This document shows positions 1 through 6,268 of a stretch of 7,197 nt of DNA, piece after piece. Position 1 is the stretch's first letter, and each line of letters opens with the position of its first letter. The DNA comes from an uncultured Prevotella sp. (GTDB taxonomy: Bacteria > Bacteroidota > Bacteroidia > Bacteroidales > Bacteroidaceae). Where the stretch lies: contig CAKQDQ010000118.1 of NCBI GenBank assembly GCA_934229335.1, forward strand, positions 1-7,197. The letters run 5' to 3'. A program made the translations under genes and the position numbers. Under the pieces are notes generated by a model. It was not told the DNA's origin. It was given only the letters and a program-made list of their open reading frames with translations, and ran no database searches.

Positions 1-1540
1 ATGCCAGTCCTCTCGCTCCAGCCTTTACAACAGCCTCCGTCATAGGTTGCCATGCCCAACCACCGCCAACGGAGAATCCGCAATAGATGTGGCGAGAGTC
101 ATGTTGCTGCATAATAGGCATCTTGTCGTTACACCATTTCACCCAGTTGCCAGCAGGCTCATTACCGAAGGCGAATAGGCAGAAAGACGGATGGTTACCA
201 TATTCGTCAGTTATTCGAATACTCTCGTCAATCAAGTATTTGTCAATATATTCTCCTCTGCCAAGCTTTACACCGTGGTTAGGCCATGATGGTCCTTCTG
301 GTTGAATGTATATGCCTACGAGGTCGGCAGCGAGAAAGGCGTTCTCTGGAGGGCAATAAGAGTGGAAGCGCACATGGTTCAGTCCCCATTGCTTACATTT
401 TTCGAACACCTTAAGCCAAGAGTCGAGGTCGGTAGGGGGATAGCCCGTGTTAGGAAAACAACAGTTTTCTACCGTGCCGCGCAGTTGTATCTGGCGGTTG
501 TTTACGTATATGTCCCTGCCGCGCACCTCAACCTTACGCATACCAAAGTATGTCTCGTCGTGACACTCCTTACCATTCAGTTTCGTATCGACGTTGAGGC
601 GATACATCTGTGGGCAAAACTCGTCCCATAGCAACATCTCGTCGCCCATGTCGAGCGTCAGTTCCAGTTCCTTTGTGCCCCCCTTCACCTTTACGGGATT
701 GTTAGCAATGATGTGTCGTTTCGCAGTGTTGAACGATTCTGCACTCAGTTCCAGCGTGACGACTTGTTTCTGTGAAAAGTCGTTCATGGTCAGTTTCACA
801 ATGGCTTTCCTTTTGTCAATATCGGGGAACACCCTTATTGCCGCTACAGGTGAGCACTGTTGCAGTTCCATTCTGCCCACGATACCGTTCCAGTCGCCCT
901 GCGTCTGGTCGGTAACCGAGTGTGAGTCGTTGCCCACGTTAGCCACTTTCGGGTCATTGTCTACACAGATAGTAATGGTATTATCACCAACTGTCAACGC
1001 GTCGCCAAGGTAATACACATGAGGTACCGACAGCGAGTTGCGACTGTATTCATACGCTGACGTTGCCTTATCGTCAGTCTTAATCTTCTTGCCGTTCACC
1101 CATACCGTTGTGGCAATGTGCGGACGCTCAAGGTACAGACGGTAAAGCGTACTTCCACCTTCTGAGATGTGTACCGTCCTTTTATACCACGCCTTGCCTA
1201 CATAGTGCTTAGCAGGTGTGAGGAAGAACGGTAGTTTCATGTCCTTACCAGGTCTGCGGTAAGGAGCCATGAATGGGTTGTGGAAGTAACTGGAGTCGTA
1301 TAGTGCGCCAATCCATTGCGTCTTTACGCTTATGTCGTCGCCCTTCAATCGCTCTGGCATAGAGCCAGGTAAAAGAATAGTATCGTCAAAGCGGACAGCA
1401 TCGTTATACCAGCCTTCAGCCTCGCCCTTATTCTCACGGTCAATGCGGAACTGCCATGTGCCCTTAATGTCAATAACAGGTTGGGCAATAGTCGCCATTG
1501 ACTGTATGAACAATAGGGCTAATATATATAAAGCTTTCAT
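1..1540 (-). CDS. Glycoside hydrolase family 2 enzyme, secreted (partial; C-terminal part beyond base 1)
   Basis: The frame is open from the ATG at 1538-1540 to the window edge, giving 513 visible residues with no stop. Residues 1-19 look like a Sec signal peptide (cleavage predicted at IA|QP), so the protein is probably periplasmic or exported. Domain order matches family 2: a sugar-binding beta-sandwich (about 20-227, ending WNGIVGRMEL), an immunoglobulin-like domain (about 228-350, with LLWDEF and YFGMRKVEV), then the start of a TIM barrel at LRGT (353-356). Family motifs are NHVRFHS (388-394), QPEGPSW (413-419) and FGNEP (458-462), where Glu461 should be the acid/base. The nucleophile glutamate is expected further on and lies outside the window. 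Family 2 includes beta-galactosidases, beta-glucuronidases and beta-mannosidases; specificity cannot be read here. It starts 35 bases after the GH35 stop, so the two are probably co-transcribed and may act on the same glycan. Confidence 0.93.
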   Translation of the reverse strand, partial: MKALYILALLFIQSMATIAQPVIDIKGTWQFRIDRENKGEAEGWYNDAVRFDDTILLPGSMPERLKGDDISVKTQWIGALYDSSYFHNPFMAPYRRPGKDMKLPFFLTPAKHYVGKAWYKRTVHISEGGSTLYRLYLERPHIATTVWVNGKKIKTDDKATSAYEYSRNSLSVPHVYYLGDALTVGDNTITICVDNDPKVANVGNDSHSVTDQTQGDWNGIVGRMELQQCSPVAAIRVFPDIDKRKAIVKLTMNDFSQKQVVTLELSAESFNTAKRHIIANNPVKVKGGTKELELTLDMGDEMLLWDEFCPQMYRLNVDTKLNGKECHDETYFGMRKVEVRGRDIYVNNRQIQLRGTVENCCFPNTGYPPTDLDSWLKVFEKCKQWGLNHVRFHSYCPPENAFLAADLVGIYIQPEGPSWPNHGVKLGRGEYIDKYLIDESIRITDEYGNHPSFCLFAFGNEPAGNWVKWCNDKMPIMQQHDSRHIYCGFSVGGGWAWQPMTEAVVKAGARGLA

Positions 1541-1575
1541 GTCGTGTTCTTAATGTAAAATGGTTAGTTTGACGT

Positions 1576-3636
1576 TTAATGTGCTGATTTAATTACTTTT
1601 ATAGAATTTAGCTTAAGCAGGCTATTGCCTACAGCCTTATTCAATATCTCCTTCTGCTCTTTCTGTAAATATATTGGTGCATCCTTACGTAGAGGCAGTA
1701 TGCTGAGCGTCACTTTCTTGCCCATTAAGGCAGAGGCACGCACAAGCATAGGTTTGCCGTTCCAGAAGTTATCTTCCACCAAAACGCCATCGGCATAGAC
1801 ACGAGCACAGTCACCGTAATAATTAACCTGTAGGAAGTCTGCCACCTCACAGTCACGTAACACTATGCTATAAACTTGCGCCTTCTTAAAGTCGTCGTCC
1901 GTAGGCATAGCCGCCACCTTCTGTCTGCCGAGTGTTACATTGCGTGGAGCACCAGCTTTCTGTGTCATGGTAGCAGCAGACGTTATGTCGGCAGCTTCAT
2001 ACCAGTATTCCTCCGTTATCTTATCACCATCCTTGTAGAGTATTCCGCCATCGTGTTTAGCGTAATGCAGTGTGCCGTCAATCTTGTAAGCGCGTCGTGC
2101 GGTAGACTCGTTCATCACGCAGAACGTAATGTCACCTTTCTTTATAGTAGTACGTTTGTCCAGTCGGACGTTATACCTTTTTCCGTCAATGGTGACAGAT
2201 GGTTTCATGCCCTTGATAGGAACAAAGAATATAGTGTCGTTCACGTAGCAGAAAGGCTGTGCGTCCGCCGTGATGGTATGTTCCCTCCATGGCATATCTA
2301 CAGGGCGAACATAAGAACGACCGCCTTCATTTTTTATTCTCACATAGTCGTTGTAGAATTCAAAACAGCCACGCCTTGCGTAGTGCTCAGATAGTGAATC
2401 TACCCCCATCGGTGCGAGTTGCTCTCCCCAGTCGGCAAGAAACTGATGTAGAATCCTTGTCTGCTGAAAGGCATTTTGGTTAGGCTGTCCCATCTCTCCG
2501 AGTGGACACTGGAAGTCATAGGATATAACAGGCATATCATTATAGTTCGTGACGTCAGACGCCTGTGTCTCGCCCATGGTGTGGTCAGGGTTATATGGGT
2601 TACTGCCACCATGATACATATAGTAGCCTGGCAGGTTAGAACCAGAACCAAGTTTACATATCGCCATAGGCATTGCTTCGTTTCCGCTCATGTTTATGCG
2701 TCGATGGTAAGCCGGCATCATGCCGCCTCCTAATTCGCAGGTGAGGTAAGGGTAGTCTGTTGCCCCTTGTTCCATAGTGGTGCTCTGGTTGCTGCCCAAC
2801 GCTTCCGTAGCAATAACACTGCTGAGGCGTGTGTCTTTCATAATGAACGCCTTAGGGTAGTCTCCTGGCATATCAGTAAGCGTGCGGTCCCAGAAACCAT
2901 CGGCATAGTCGCCATAAAGTGGCAACAGTTTGCCAAACTCCTCTTTGCCGTTGAGCTTGGGCCAGCCTGTACGAGTATAGAAAGGCGTATCAAAGCCTAT
3001 GGAAACCGCCATGTTCTTCAGTGTCATGTAGTAGTTCCATGGTCCTCGACACTCGTTCTCTATCTGTATGCCCACAATAGGTCCACCGTGCTTCCACAGC
3101 ATGTCACTCGCTTGGGCGTAGATATTGCTGTAAAGACGCTGAGTGGCAGCAAGAAAACCTGGTGCGGTAGAGCGCAACTTATATTTCTTGGGGTCTGCTT
3201 GTGCCTTCTTCACTATCCAGGTAGGGAAGCCCCCTTGGTAAACCTCACCATGACAGAAAGGACCTATGCGCAGAACGACGGGCATATCCTCCTCCTTACA
3301 TATCTCAAGAAAACGGTGTAGGTTAAGGTTACCACTCCAGTTCCATTGTCCCTCGGTAGGCTCGTGATGAATCCAGAAGCAGTATGTAGATAGTATGGTG
3401 ATGCCACCAGCCTTCATTTTGCGTATCTCTCTGCGCCAATACTGTTCGGGCACGCGTGAATAGTGAATCTCGCCCATTACGGGGAGAACATATTTGCCGT
3501 TGATGAGAAAGCCTTTAGAGTCAACTTCAAAGGTTTCTCCCTTCGGACTTGTCTTCGTTCCGAAAGAGAATGTCTGTGCCGAAGCCGTGTTGATGGCAAG
3601 GGCTGCGAGAAAAGTAGTTAGTAAGCGATTGTTCAT
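1576..3636 (-). CDS. Glycoside hydrolase family 35 beta-galactosidase-like enzyme, secreted
   Basis: A complete 686-residue protein. Residues 1-20 form a signal peptide (cleavage predicted at ASA|QT) with no lipobox cysteine, so it is probably a soluble periplasmic or exported enzyme; this also supports the chosen ATG. Family 35 retaining enzymes remove terminal non-reducing beta-linked galactose. The catalytic barrel spans about 35-400. RIGPFCHGE (123-131) followed by GGFPTW (135-140) matches the family signature, IENE (192-195) gives the likely acid/base Glu195, TCELGGG (299-305) the likely nucleophile Glu301, and YHGGSN (341-346) matches the usual YHGGTN. A beta-sandwich (about 540-655, with ARVYADG at 611-617 and NFWNG at 623-627) resembles the galactose-binding-like domains at the C-termini of this family. 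It is the first gene after the 3857-3888 promoter and lies 35 bases upstream of the GH2 gene. Family assignment is firm; the natural substrate is not known. Confidence 0.95.
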   Translation of the reverse strand: MNNRLLTTFLAALAINTASAQTFSFGTKTSPKGETFEVDSKGFLINGKYVLPVMGEIHYSRVPEQYWRREIRKMKAGGITILSTYCFWIHHEPTEGQWNWSGNLNLHRFLEICKEEDMPVVLRIGPFCHGEVYQGGFPTWIVKKAQADPKKYKLRSTAPGFLAATQRLYSNIYAQASDMLWKHGGPIVGIQIENECRGPWNYYMTLKNMAVSIGFDTPFYTRTGWPKLNGKEEFGKLLPLYGDYADGFWDRTLTDMPGDYPKAFIMKDTRLSSVIATEALGSNQSTTMEQGATDYPYLTCELGGGMMPAYHRRINMSGNEAMPMAICKLGSGSNLPGYYMYHGGSNPYNPDHTMGETQASDVTNYNDMPVISYDFQCPLGEMGQPNQNAFQQTRILHQFLADWGEQLAPMGVDSLSEHYARRGCFEFYNDYVRIKNEGGRSYVRPVDMPWREHTITADAQPFCYVNDTIFFVPIKGMKPSVTIDGKRYNVRLDKRTTIKKGDITFCVMNESTARRAYKIDGTLHYAKHDGGILYKDGDKITEEYWYEAADITSAATMTQKAGAPRNVTLGRQKVAAMPTDDDFKKAQVYSIVLRDCEVADFLQVNYYGDCARVYADGVLVEDNFWNGKPMLVRASALMGKKVTLSILPLRKDAPIYLQKEQKEILNKAVGNSLLKLNSIKVIKSAH

Positions 3637-3667
3637 TGTTTATTTATTAGTAGTTTATTTGGTGTCA

Positions 3668-3824
3668 ACTTACAATTTGAAAGCACTCTTTTTACGTTGT
3701 AATCAGTACTTGATTATCATGCGATTTGGGCGTGATTACCGTGTAAAAAGGTAGTGATTGCACTGCCGCGTTGTATTGCTGAAAATCGTAAGTAAAAACG
3801 ATAGTTTTACTTACAGATTGTAAG
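3668..3824. repeat. Four dispersed ACTTAC/GTAAGT hexamers in the leader, three forming overlapping hairpins
   Basis: The hexamer occurs at 3668-3673 (ACTTAC), 3788-3793 (GTAAGT), 3809-3814 (ACTTAC) and 3820-3825 (GTAAGT). The copies at 3668 and 3809 sit in longer imperfect direct repeats of 16 bases (3668-3683 and 3809-3824, 13 of 16 identical). Bases 3788-3797 and 3805-3814 form a perfect 10-base inverted repeat with a 7-base loop. The CTTAC at 3810-3814 can instead pair with GTAAG at 3820-3824, so two stems compete for one strand. Everything lies downstream of the predicted transcription start. It could be an operator array or an RNA structure in the leader; the repeats are seen directly, their function is inferred. 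Confidence 0.5.
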
Positions 3825-3853
3825 TGTAAAAAAATATGCCGTATTTTAGTCAT
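3692..3853 (-). CDS. Doubtful 53-codon leader open reading frame
   Basis: An ATG at 3851-3853 opens a 53-codon frame ending in TAA at 3692-3694, 55 bases before the GH35 start. The ATG lies four bases past the TAACTTTG -7 box, about where transcription should begin, so any translation would have to be leaderless. The peptide begins MTKIRHIFLHLQ and has no signal peptide, run of one amino acid or family motif that I recognise. The frame overlaps the ACTTAC hairpins, so its sequence is also constrained by that structure. It may be a regulatory leader peptide, but chance is the simpler explanation. Confidence 0.15.
   Translation of the reverse strand: MTKIRHIFLHLQSVSKTIVFTYDFQQYNAAVQSLPFYTVITPKSHDNQVLITT
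3700..3716. promoter_or_regulatory. 17-base palindrome in the leader, possible operator
   Basis: TAATCA and TGATTA are perfect inverted 6-base arms around a 5-base GTACT spacer, about 65-80 bases before the GH35 start. The size fits a dimeric regulator site, but short AT-rich palindromes arise easily by chance and no regulator gene is in the window. Confidence 0.2.
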
Positions 3854-3856
3854 CTG

Positions 3857-3888
3857 CAAAGTTAATATATTTTCGGAAAAGGAGCAAA
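3857..3888 (-). promoter_or_regulatory. Bacteroidetes-type promoter for the GH35-GH2 operon
   Basis: On the minus strand a TTTG (3888-3885) is followed after exactly 20 bases by TAACTTTG (3864-3857). This matches the primary sigma factor consensus of Bacteroides and relatives, TTTG, 19-21 bases, TAnnTTTG. It is the only TAnnTTTG match on this strand between the HD-domain and GH35 genes. With the -7 box centred near -7, transcription should start around 3850-3853, leaving a leader of about 215 bases before the GH35 ATG. The -33 TTTG is the end of the terminator T tract. Confidence 0.75.
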
Positions 3889-3949
3889 AAAAAGGACAAT
3901 TCTATCCTTATTATCATAATATATTATATAAATAAGGATAGGATTGTCC
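3886..3949 (-). terminator. Strong intrinsic terminator after the HD-domain gene
   Basis: Arms at 3931-3949 and 3894-3912 can pair over 19 positions with one imperfect position, around an 18-base loop that itself contains the 12-base palindrome ATAATATATTAT (3916-3927). On the minus strand the second arm is followed directly by eight T residues (3893-3886). The hairpin begins 51 bases after the stop codon of the HD-domain gene, so it should end the transporter-HD unit. Confidence 0.85.
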
Positions 3950-4000
3950 ATATTTTCTAATGTAATCCCTTTCAAGTGTGAAGCTATTTTCTTGGATTAT

Positions 4001-4513
4001 TTATTCAATTCTCCACATTGCATTAAGCATCTTTATGGCAGATGGTGAGCGAAACACGTTTTTACGGAAGGCTATGATTCCTTCTTTCGCTACGTTGTCC
4101 TCATAGGAATTTACAAGGAAGTCAGCTTCAAGCAGTATGCGGTGGTCTAATGTTGTGACGTTAGAGTATGTATGGTGGTGTGCGATAAGCCAACATATTC
4201 TTTCTGTCTGCACAGCGTTGAAACCATCTACCTTTGCCAATACCTTCATCGCTTCGGCAGGTCCCAACTCCTCTTGGTGCTTACCATTGCAGTTACCGTA
4301 CTTCTCTTCTGCTGCGTGTATGCCAACATCGTGCAGTATGGCAGCGGCTTCAAGTACGAAGAGCTGTTCCTCGTCCATACCTTCGCTGATGGCTATCATT
4401 CGTGCGAAGTTGTGAACCTTAACGAAATGCTGTATGCGTGGCACGTCGCCACCGTCATATTCTATCATCGCGCTCATGAGTGAGGCGAGCGAATGTTCTT
4501 TATCTGTTTGCAT
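4001..4513 (-). CDS. HD-domain metal-dependent phosphohydrolase
   Basis: A 170-residue soluble protein with no signal peptide or membrane segment. It carries the HD-domain metal-ligand pattern: His34 (VHNFAR), the His61-Asp62 doublet (ILHDVGIH, 59-66), a histidine cluster at 112-114 (AHHHTY) and Asp131 (LLEADFLVN). A further His79 precedes LGP, as in HD proteins with an H-x(n)-G-A/P turn. Superfamily members hydrolyse phosphate esters of nucleotides or related molecules using divalent metal ions; the substrate cannot be predicted. The length is typical of stand-alone bacterial HD proteins and there is no fused synthetase or sensor domain. The ATG lies 20 bases after the transporter stop, so it is probably the last gene of that operon, followed by the terminator at 3886-3949. 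No Shine-Dalgarno sequence is visible. Confidence 0.88.
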   Translation of the reverse strand: MQTDKEHSLASLMSAMIEYDGGDVPRIQHFVKVHNFARMIAISEGMDEEQLFVLEAAAILHDVGIHAAEEKYGNCNGKHQEELGPAEAMKVLAKVDGFNAVQTERICWLIAHHHTYSNVTTLDHRILLEADFLVNSYEDNVAKEGIIAFRKNVFRSPSAIKMLNAMWRIE

Positions 4514-4533
4514 AATTTGTGTGTGTTAGTGTT

Positions 4534-6111
4534 CTATAGCACTCCTTTTGCCATCTTCTTAATAACAGGACAGAGCATGAACAGTACTACAGAGGCTATG
4601 CCTGCCATAACCGCGAAGATGATGAAGAAGTCGGATAGCGTGACTACTTCAAATATTCCGAAGAGCTTGCTCGGCTCTTTACCCTCTATAGGGAGCAGGG
4701 TTGCCAACTGTCCTGCGAAGATGTTTGACGCGGCATTGCTCATAAACCATACGCCCATAAGCAGGGATGCGAGGTGGGCAGGGGCGAGTTTGCTGACCAT
4801 TGACAGTCCGATAGGAGAGAGTGACAACTCACCGAGAGTATGAATGAAGTAAAGTGACACCAGCCACCACATGGAAACCTTAGTAGTTGAGTCGACACCG
4901 TATGTGGCATAGGCAATGATGACGTAGCCGATGGCAAGCAACATTAGTCCGATAGCTTGCTTGGCGGGTGATGATGGCTCCTTCTTGTGCTTGTTAAGGG
5001 TTTCCCACAGCGTTGCCATGACAGGTGCGAAGGCTACTACAACGATAGGGTTGATGCTCTGAAACCATGTCGTTGGCATCTCCCATGAACCGATAGTGCG
5101 GTCGCATTGGTACTCTGCGAAGAGGGTGAGGGAAGAGCCTGCCTGCTCAAAGGCACTCCAGAAGAAGATTACAAACACTGCGATGATGTAGATAACGCAG
5201 ATGTGCAGTTTGTCGGTCTTGGTAAGGTTGCGATCGGTTATGATGAACAACGGTAACGCAATAGAGAACGCGTATATTACAGCGGAAATCCAATCATTGA
5301 AGTTCTTGGCGGACATTGAGAACACAAAGAGAAGTACTACCATGAGTGCTACGCAGGCAATGGTGCGCAAAGGCGAGTTCTTCTTGTGGGTTATATGAGT
5401 TTTTTGATGTACCAATTCGCTTTCAGATGGCTTTATTCCTATAGATAGTCCATCTGGGGTAACGAGGTCTTTATTCTCGAAAAAAGAGAATATAGCGAGT
5501 GATATCAACATACTGCACCCTGCGGTGAAGAATCCCCACTTGAAATCATCAGGATTTTCCCAATTACCTGTGCCGAAATAACCACACAAGATGGGGGCTA
5601 TCAATGCGCCAAGGTTAATGCCCATATAGAAGATGGTGAACGCAGAGTCCTTTCGAGAGTCTGTGGGTTCATATAAATCGCCAACCATTGTGGAAATGGT
5701 AGGCTTGAAAAAGCCATTGCCTATAATGAGGGCTGTGAGACCTGCAAACATAAGAAATAGGCTTAGGCTATTGTCTACGCTTGCGTCTATCGCTCCCCTT
5801 GGCGAGAATATACTCTGTGAAACGGTGCAGGCAGAGGCGAACATAAGGAATTGTCCTATCGCCATAACAATGCCACCGAAGATGATACTGCGCCTGTTGC
5901 CCCAGTAACGGTCGGCTACATAACCACCGATGAGAGGAGTGAGATATACCAGTCCGGTATAGGAACCGTAAATCTGACTCGCTTCGTTAGGAGTGTAAAA
6001 GGCGGCAACGAGGTATAAAACGAACAAAGCCCTCATACCGTAGTAAGAGAAGCGTTCAGCCATTTCCGTTAGAAACAGCAGGTATAGTCCTTTAGGGTGT
6101 CCTTGAAGCAT
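4534..6111 (-). CDS. Proton-coupled oligopeptide transporter, POT/PTR2 family (major facilitator superfamily)
   Basis: A complete 525-residue multi-spanning inner-membrane protein, the usual length for bacterial di- and tripeptide transporters with two extra helices between the two six-helix bundles. Family motifs are clear: the proton-coupling ExxER motif at 16-20 (Glu16, Glu19, Arg20) in TEMAERFSYYG; GGYVADRYWG (62-71); FKPTIS with Lys136; the second PTR2 signature FTIFYMGINLG (158-168); FWSAFEQAGSS with Glu322; and GELSLSPIGLS (427-437) with Glu428, at the position family members use to hold the peptide N-terminus. It probably imports short peptides with protons. The ATG at 6109-6111 is favoured because HPKGLY right after it matches the usual N-terminus. 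No Bacteroidetes promoter consensus is visible before it, so it may depend on read-through from yidC or on an atypical promoter. Peptide specificity is not predictable. Confidence 0.95.
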   Translation of the reverse strand: MLQGHPKGLYLLFLTEMAERFSYYGMRALFVLYLVAAFYTPNEASQIYGSYTGLVYLTPLIGGYVADRYWGNRRSIIFGGIVMAIGQFLMFASACTVSQSIFSPRGAIDASVDNSLSLFLMFAGLTALIIGNGFFKPTISTMVGDLYEPTDSRKDSAFTIFYMGINLGALIAPILCGYFGTGNWENPDDFKWGFFTAGCSMLISLAIFSFFENKDLVTPDGLSIGIKPSESELVHQKTHITHKKNSPLRTIACVALMVVLLFVFSMSAKNFNDWISAVIYAFSIALPLFIITDRNLTKTDKLHICVIYIIAVFVIFFWSAFEQAGSSLTLFAEYQCDRTIGSWEMPTTWFQSINPIVVVAFAPVMATLWETLNKHKKEPSSPAKQAIGLMLLAIGYVIIAYATYGVDSTTKVSMWWLVSLYFIHTLGELSLSPIGLSMVSKLAPAHLASLLMGVWFMSNAASNIFAGQLATLLPIEGKEPSKLFGIFEVVTLSDFFIIFAVMAGIASVVLFMLCPVIKKMAKGVL

Positions 6112-6268
6112 AAGAGAGTTGTTTGGAATAAAAAATTAAAAGTTAAAAATTAGAAATTATGATTACTCAAGATTCTTTACTGTAAAACACGGTTAAATGT
6201 CTTAGTGGACATCTCTACAGTAATCATAATTTTTAATTTTTAACTTTTAATTCTTGATTTAAGGTGAG
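6112..6268. other. 157-base spacer between yidC and the peptide transporter
   Basis: Almost the whole spacer is taken up by the inverted repeat at 6134-6252. I searched the minus strand for TAnnTTTG and found none, and there is no open frame of note. The only non-repeat bases are about 17 next to the yidC stop and about 20 before the transporter ATG. Confidence 0.7.
6134..6252. repeat. Long AT-rich inverted repeat (34-base arms), hairpin or MITE-like element
   Basis: Bases 6134-6167 and 6219-6252 are inverted copies, 33 of 34 matching, and weaker pairing extends outward to about 6126-6260. The 51-base spacer holds a nested 5-base-pair hairpin (6197-6201 with 6208-6212). An alternative stem, TACTGTA (6178-6184) with TACAGTA (6216-6222), would compete with the inner end of the long stem. 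On the minus strand the second arm runs into a T-rich stretch, so it could end or weaken transcription leaving yidC; on the plus strand it also ends T-rich. A long stem with a short non-coding core also resembles a miniature inverted-repeat element, but I see no clear target-site duplication. The repeat is certain; its role is inferred. Confidence 0.8.

Larger units (their letters stand above)
3637..4000. other. 364-base intergenic region: terminator, promoter and long leader
   Basis: This gap separates the HD-domain gene from the GH35 gene. Read on the minus strand it holds, in order, 51 bases of untranslated tail, a 19-base-pair terminator hairpin with an eight-T tract, a promoter overlapping that tract, and a leader of about 215 bases with several GTAAGT/ACTTAC repeats and one 53-codon open frame. 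It is AT-rich compared with the flanking genes. I see no tRNA, insertion sequence or recognisable riboswitch. Each element is listed separately. Confidence 0.8.

Noticed and set aside
302..1013. Plus-strand frames opposite the GH2 gene
   Set aside because: The minus-strand frame there is continuous and carries ordered GH2 motifs, so the plus-strand frames are shadows.
1876..2394. 172-codon plus-strand open frame inside the GH35 gene
   Set aside because: It is wholly antisense to a well-supported gene and its product shows no recognisable domain. Such shadows are expected opposite long genes.
2767..3321. 184-codon plus-strand open frame inside the GH35 gene
   Set aside because: It lies opposite the GH35 catalytic domain, has no family motif and no promoter or ribosome site, and is best read as a shadow frame.
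3494..3754. Plus-strand frame reaching into the intergenic region
   Set aside because: Its first half is antisense to the GH35 signal peptide region and the rest reads leader sequence; no sign of real coding was seen.
3894..3949. Hairpin considered as an operator or small RNA
   Set aside because: Its place just after a stop codon and the eight-T tract right behind it fit an intrinsic terminator better. The loop palindrome is AT-only and weak evidence for a binding site.
6112..6268. Promoter for the peptide transporter
   Set aside because: No TTTG and TAnnTTTG pair exists on the minus strand here, so no promoter can be supported from sequence.
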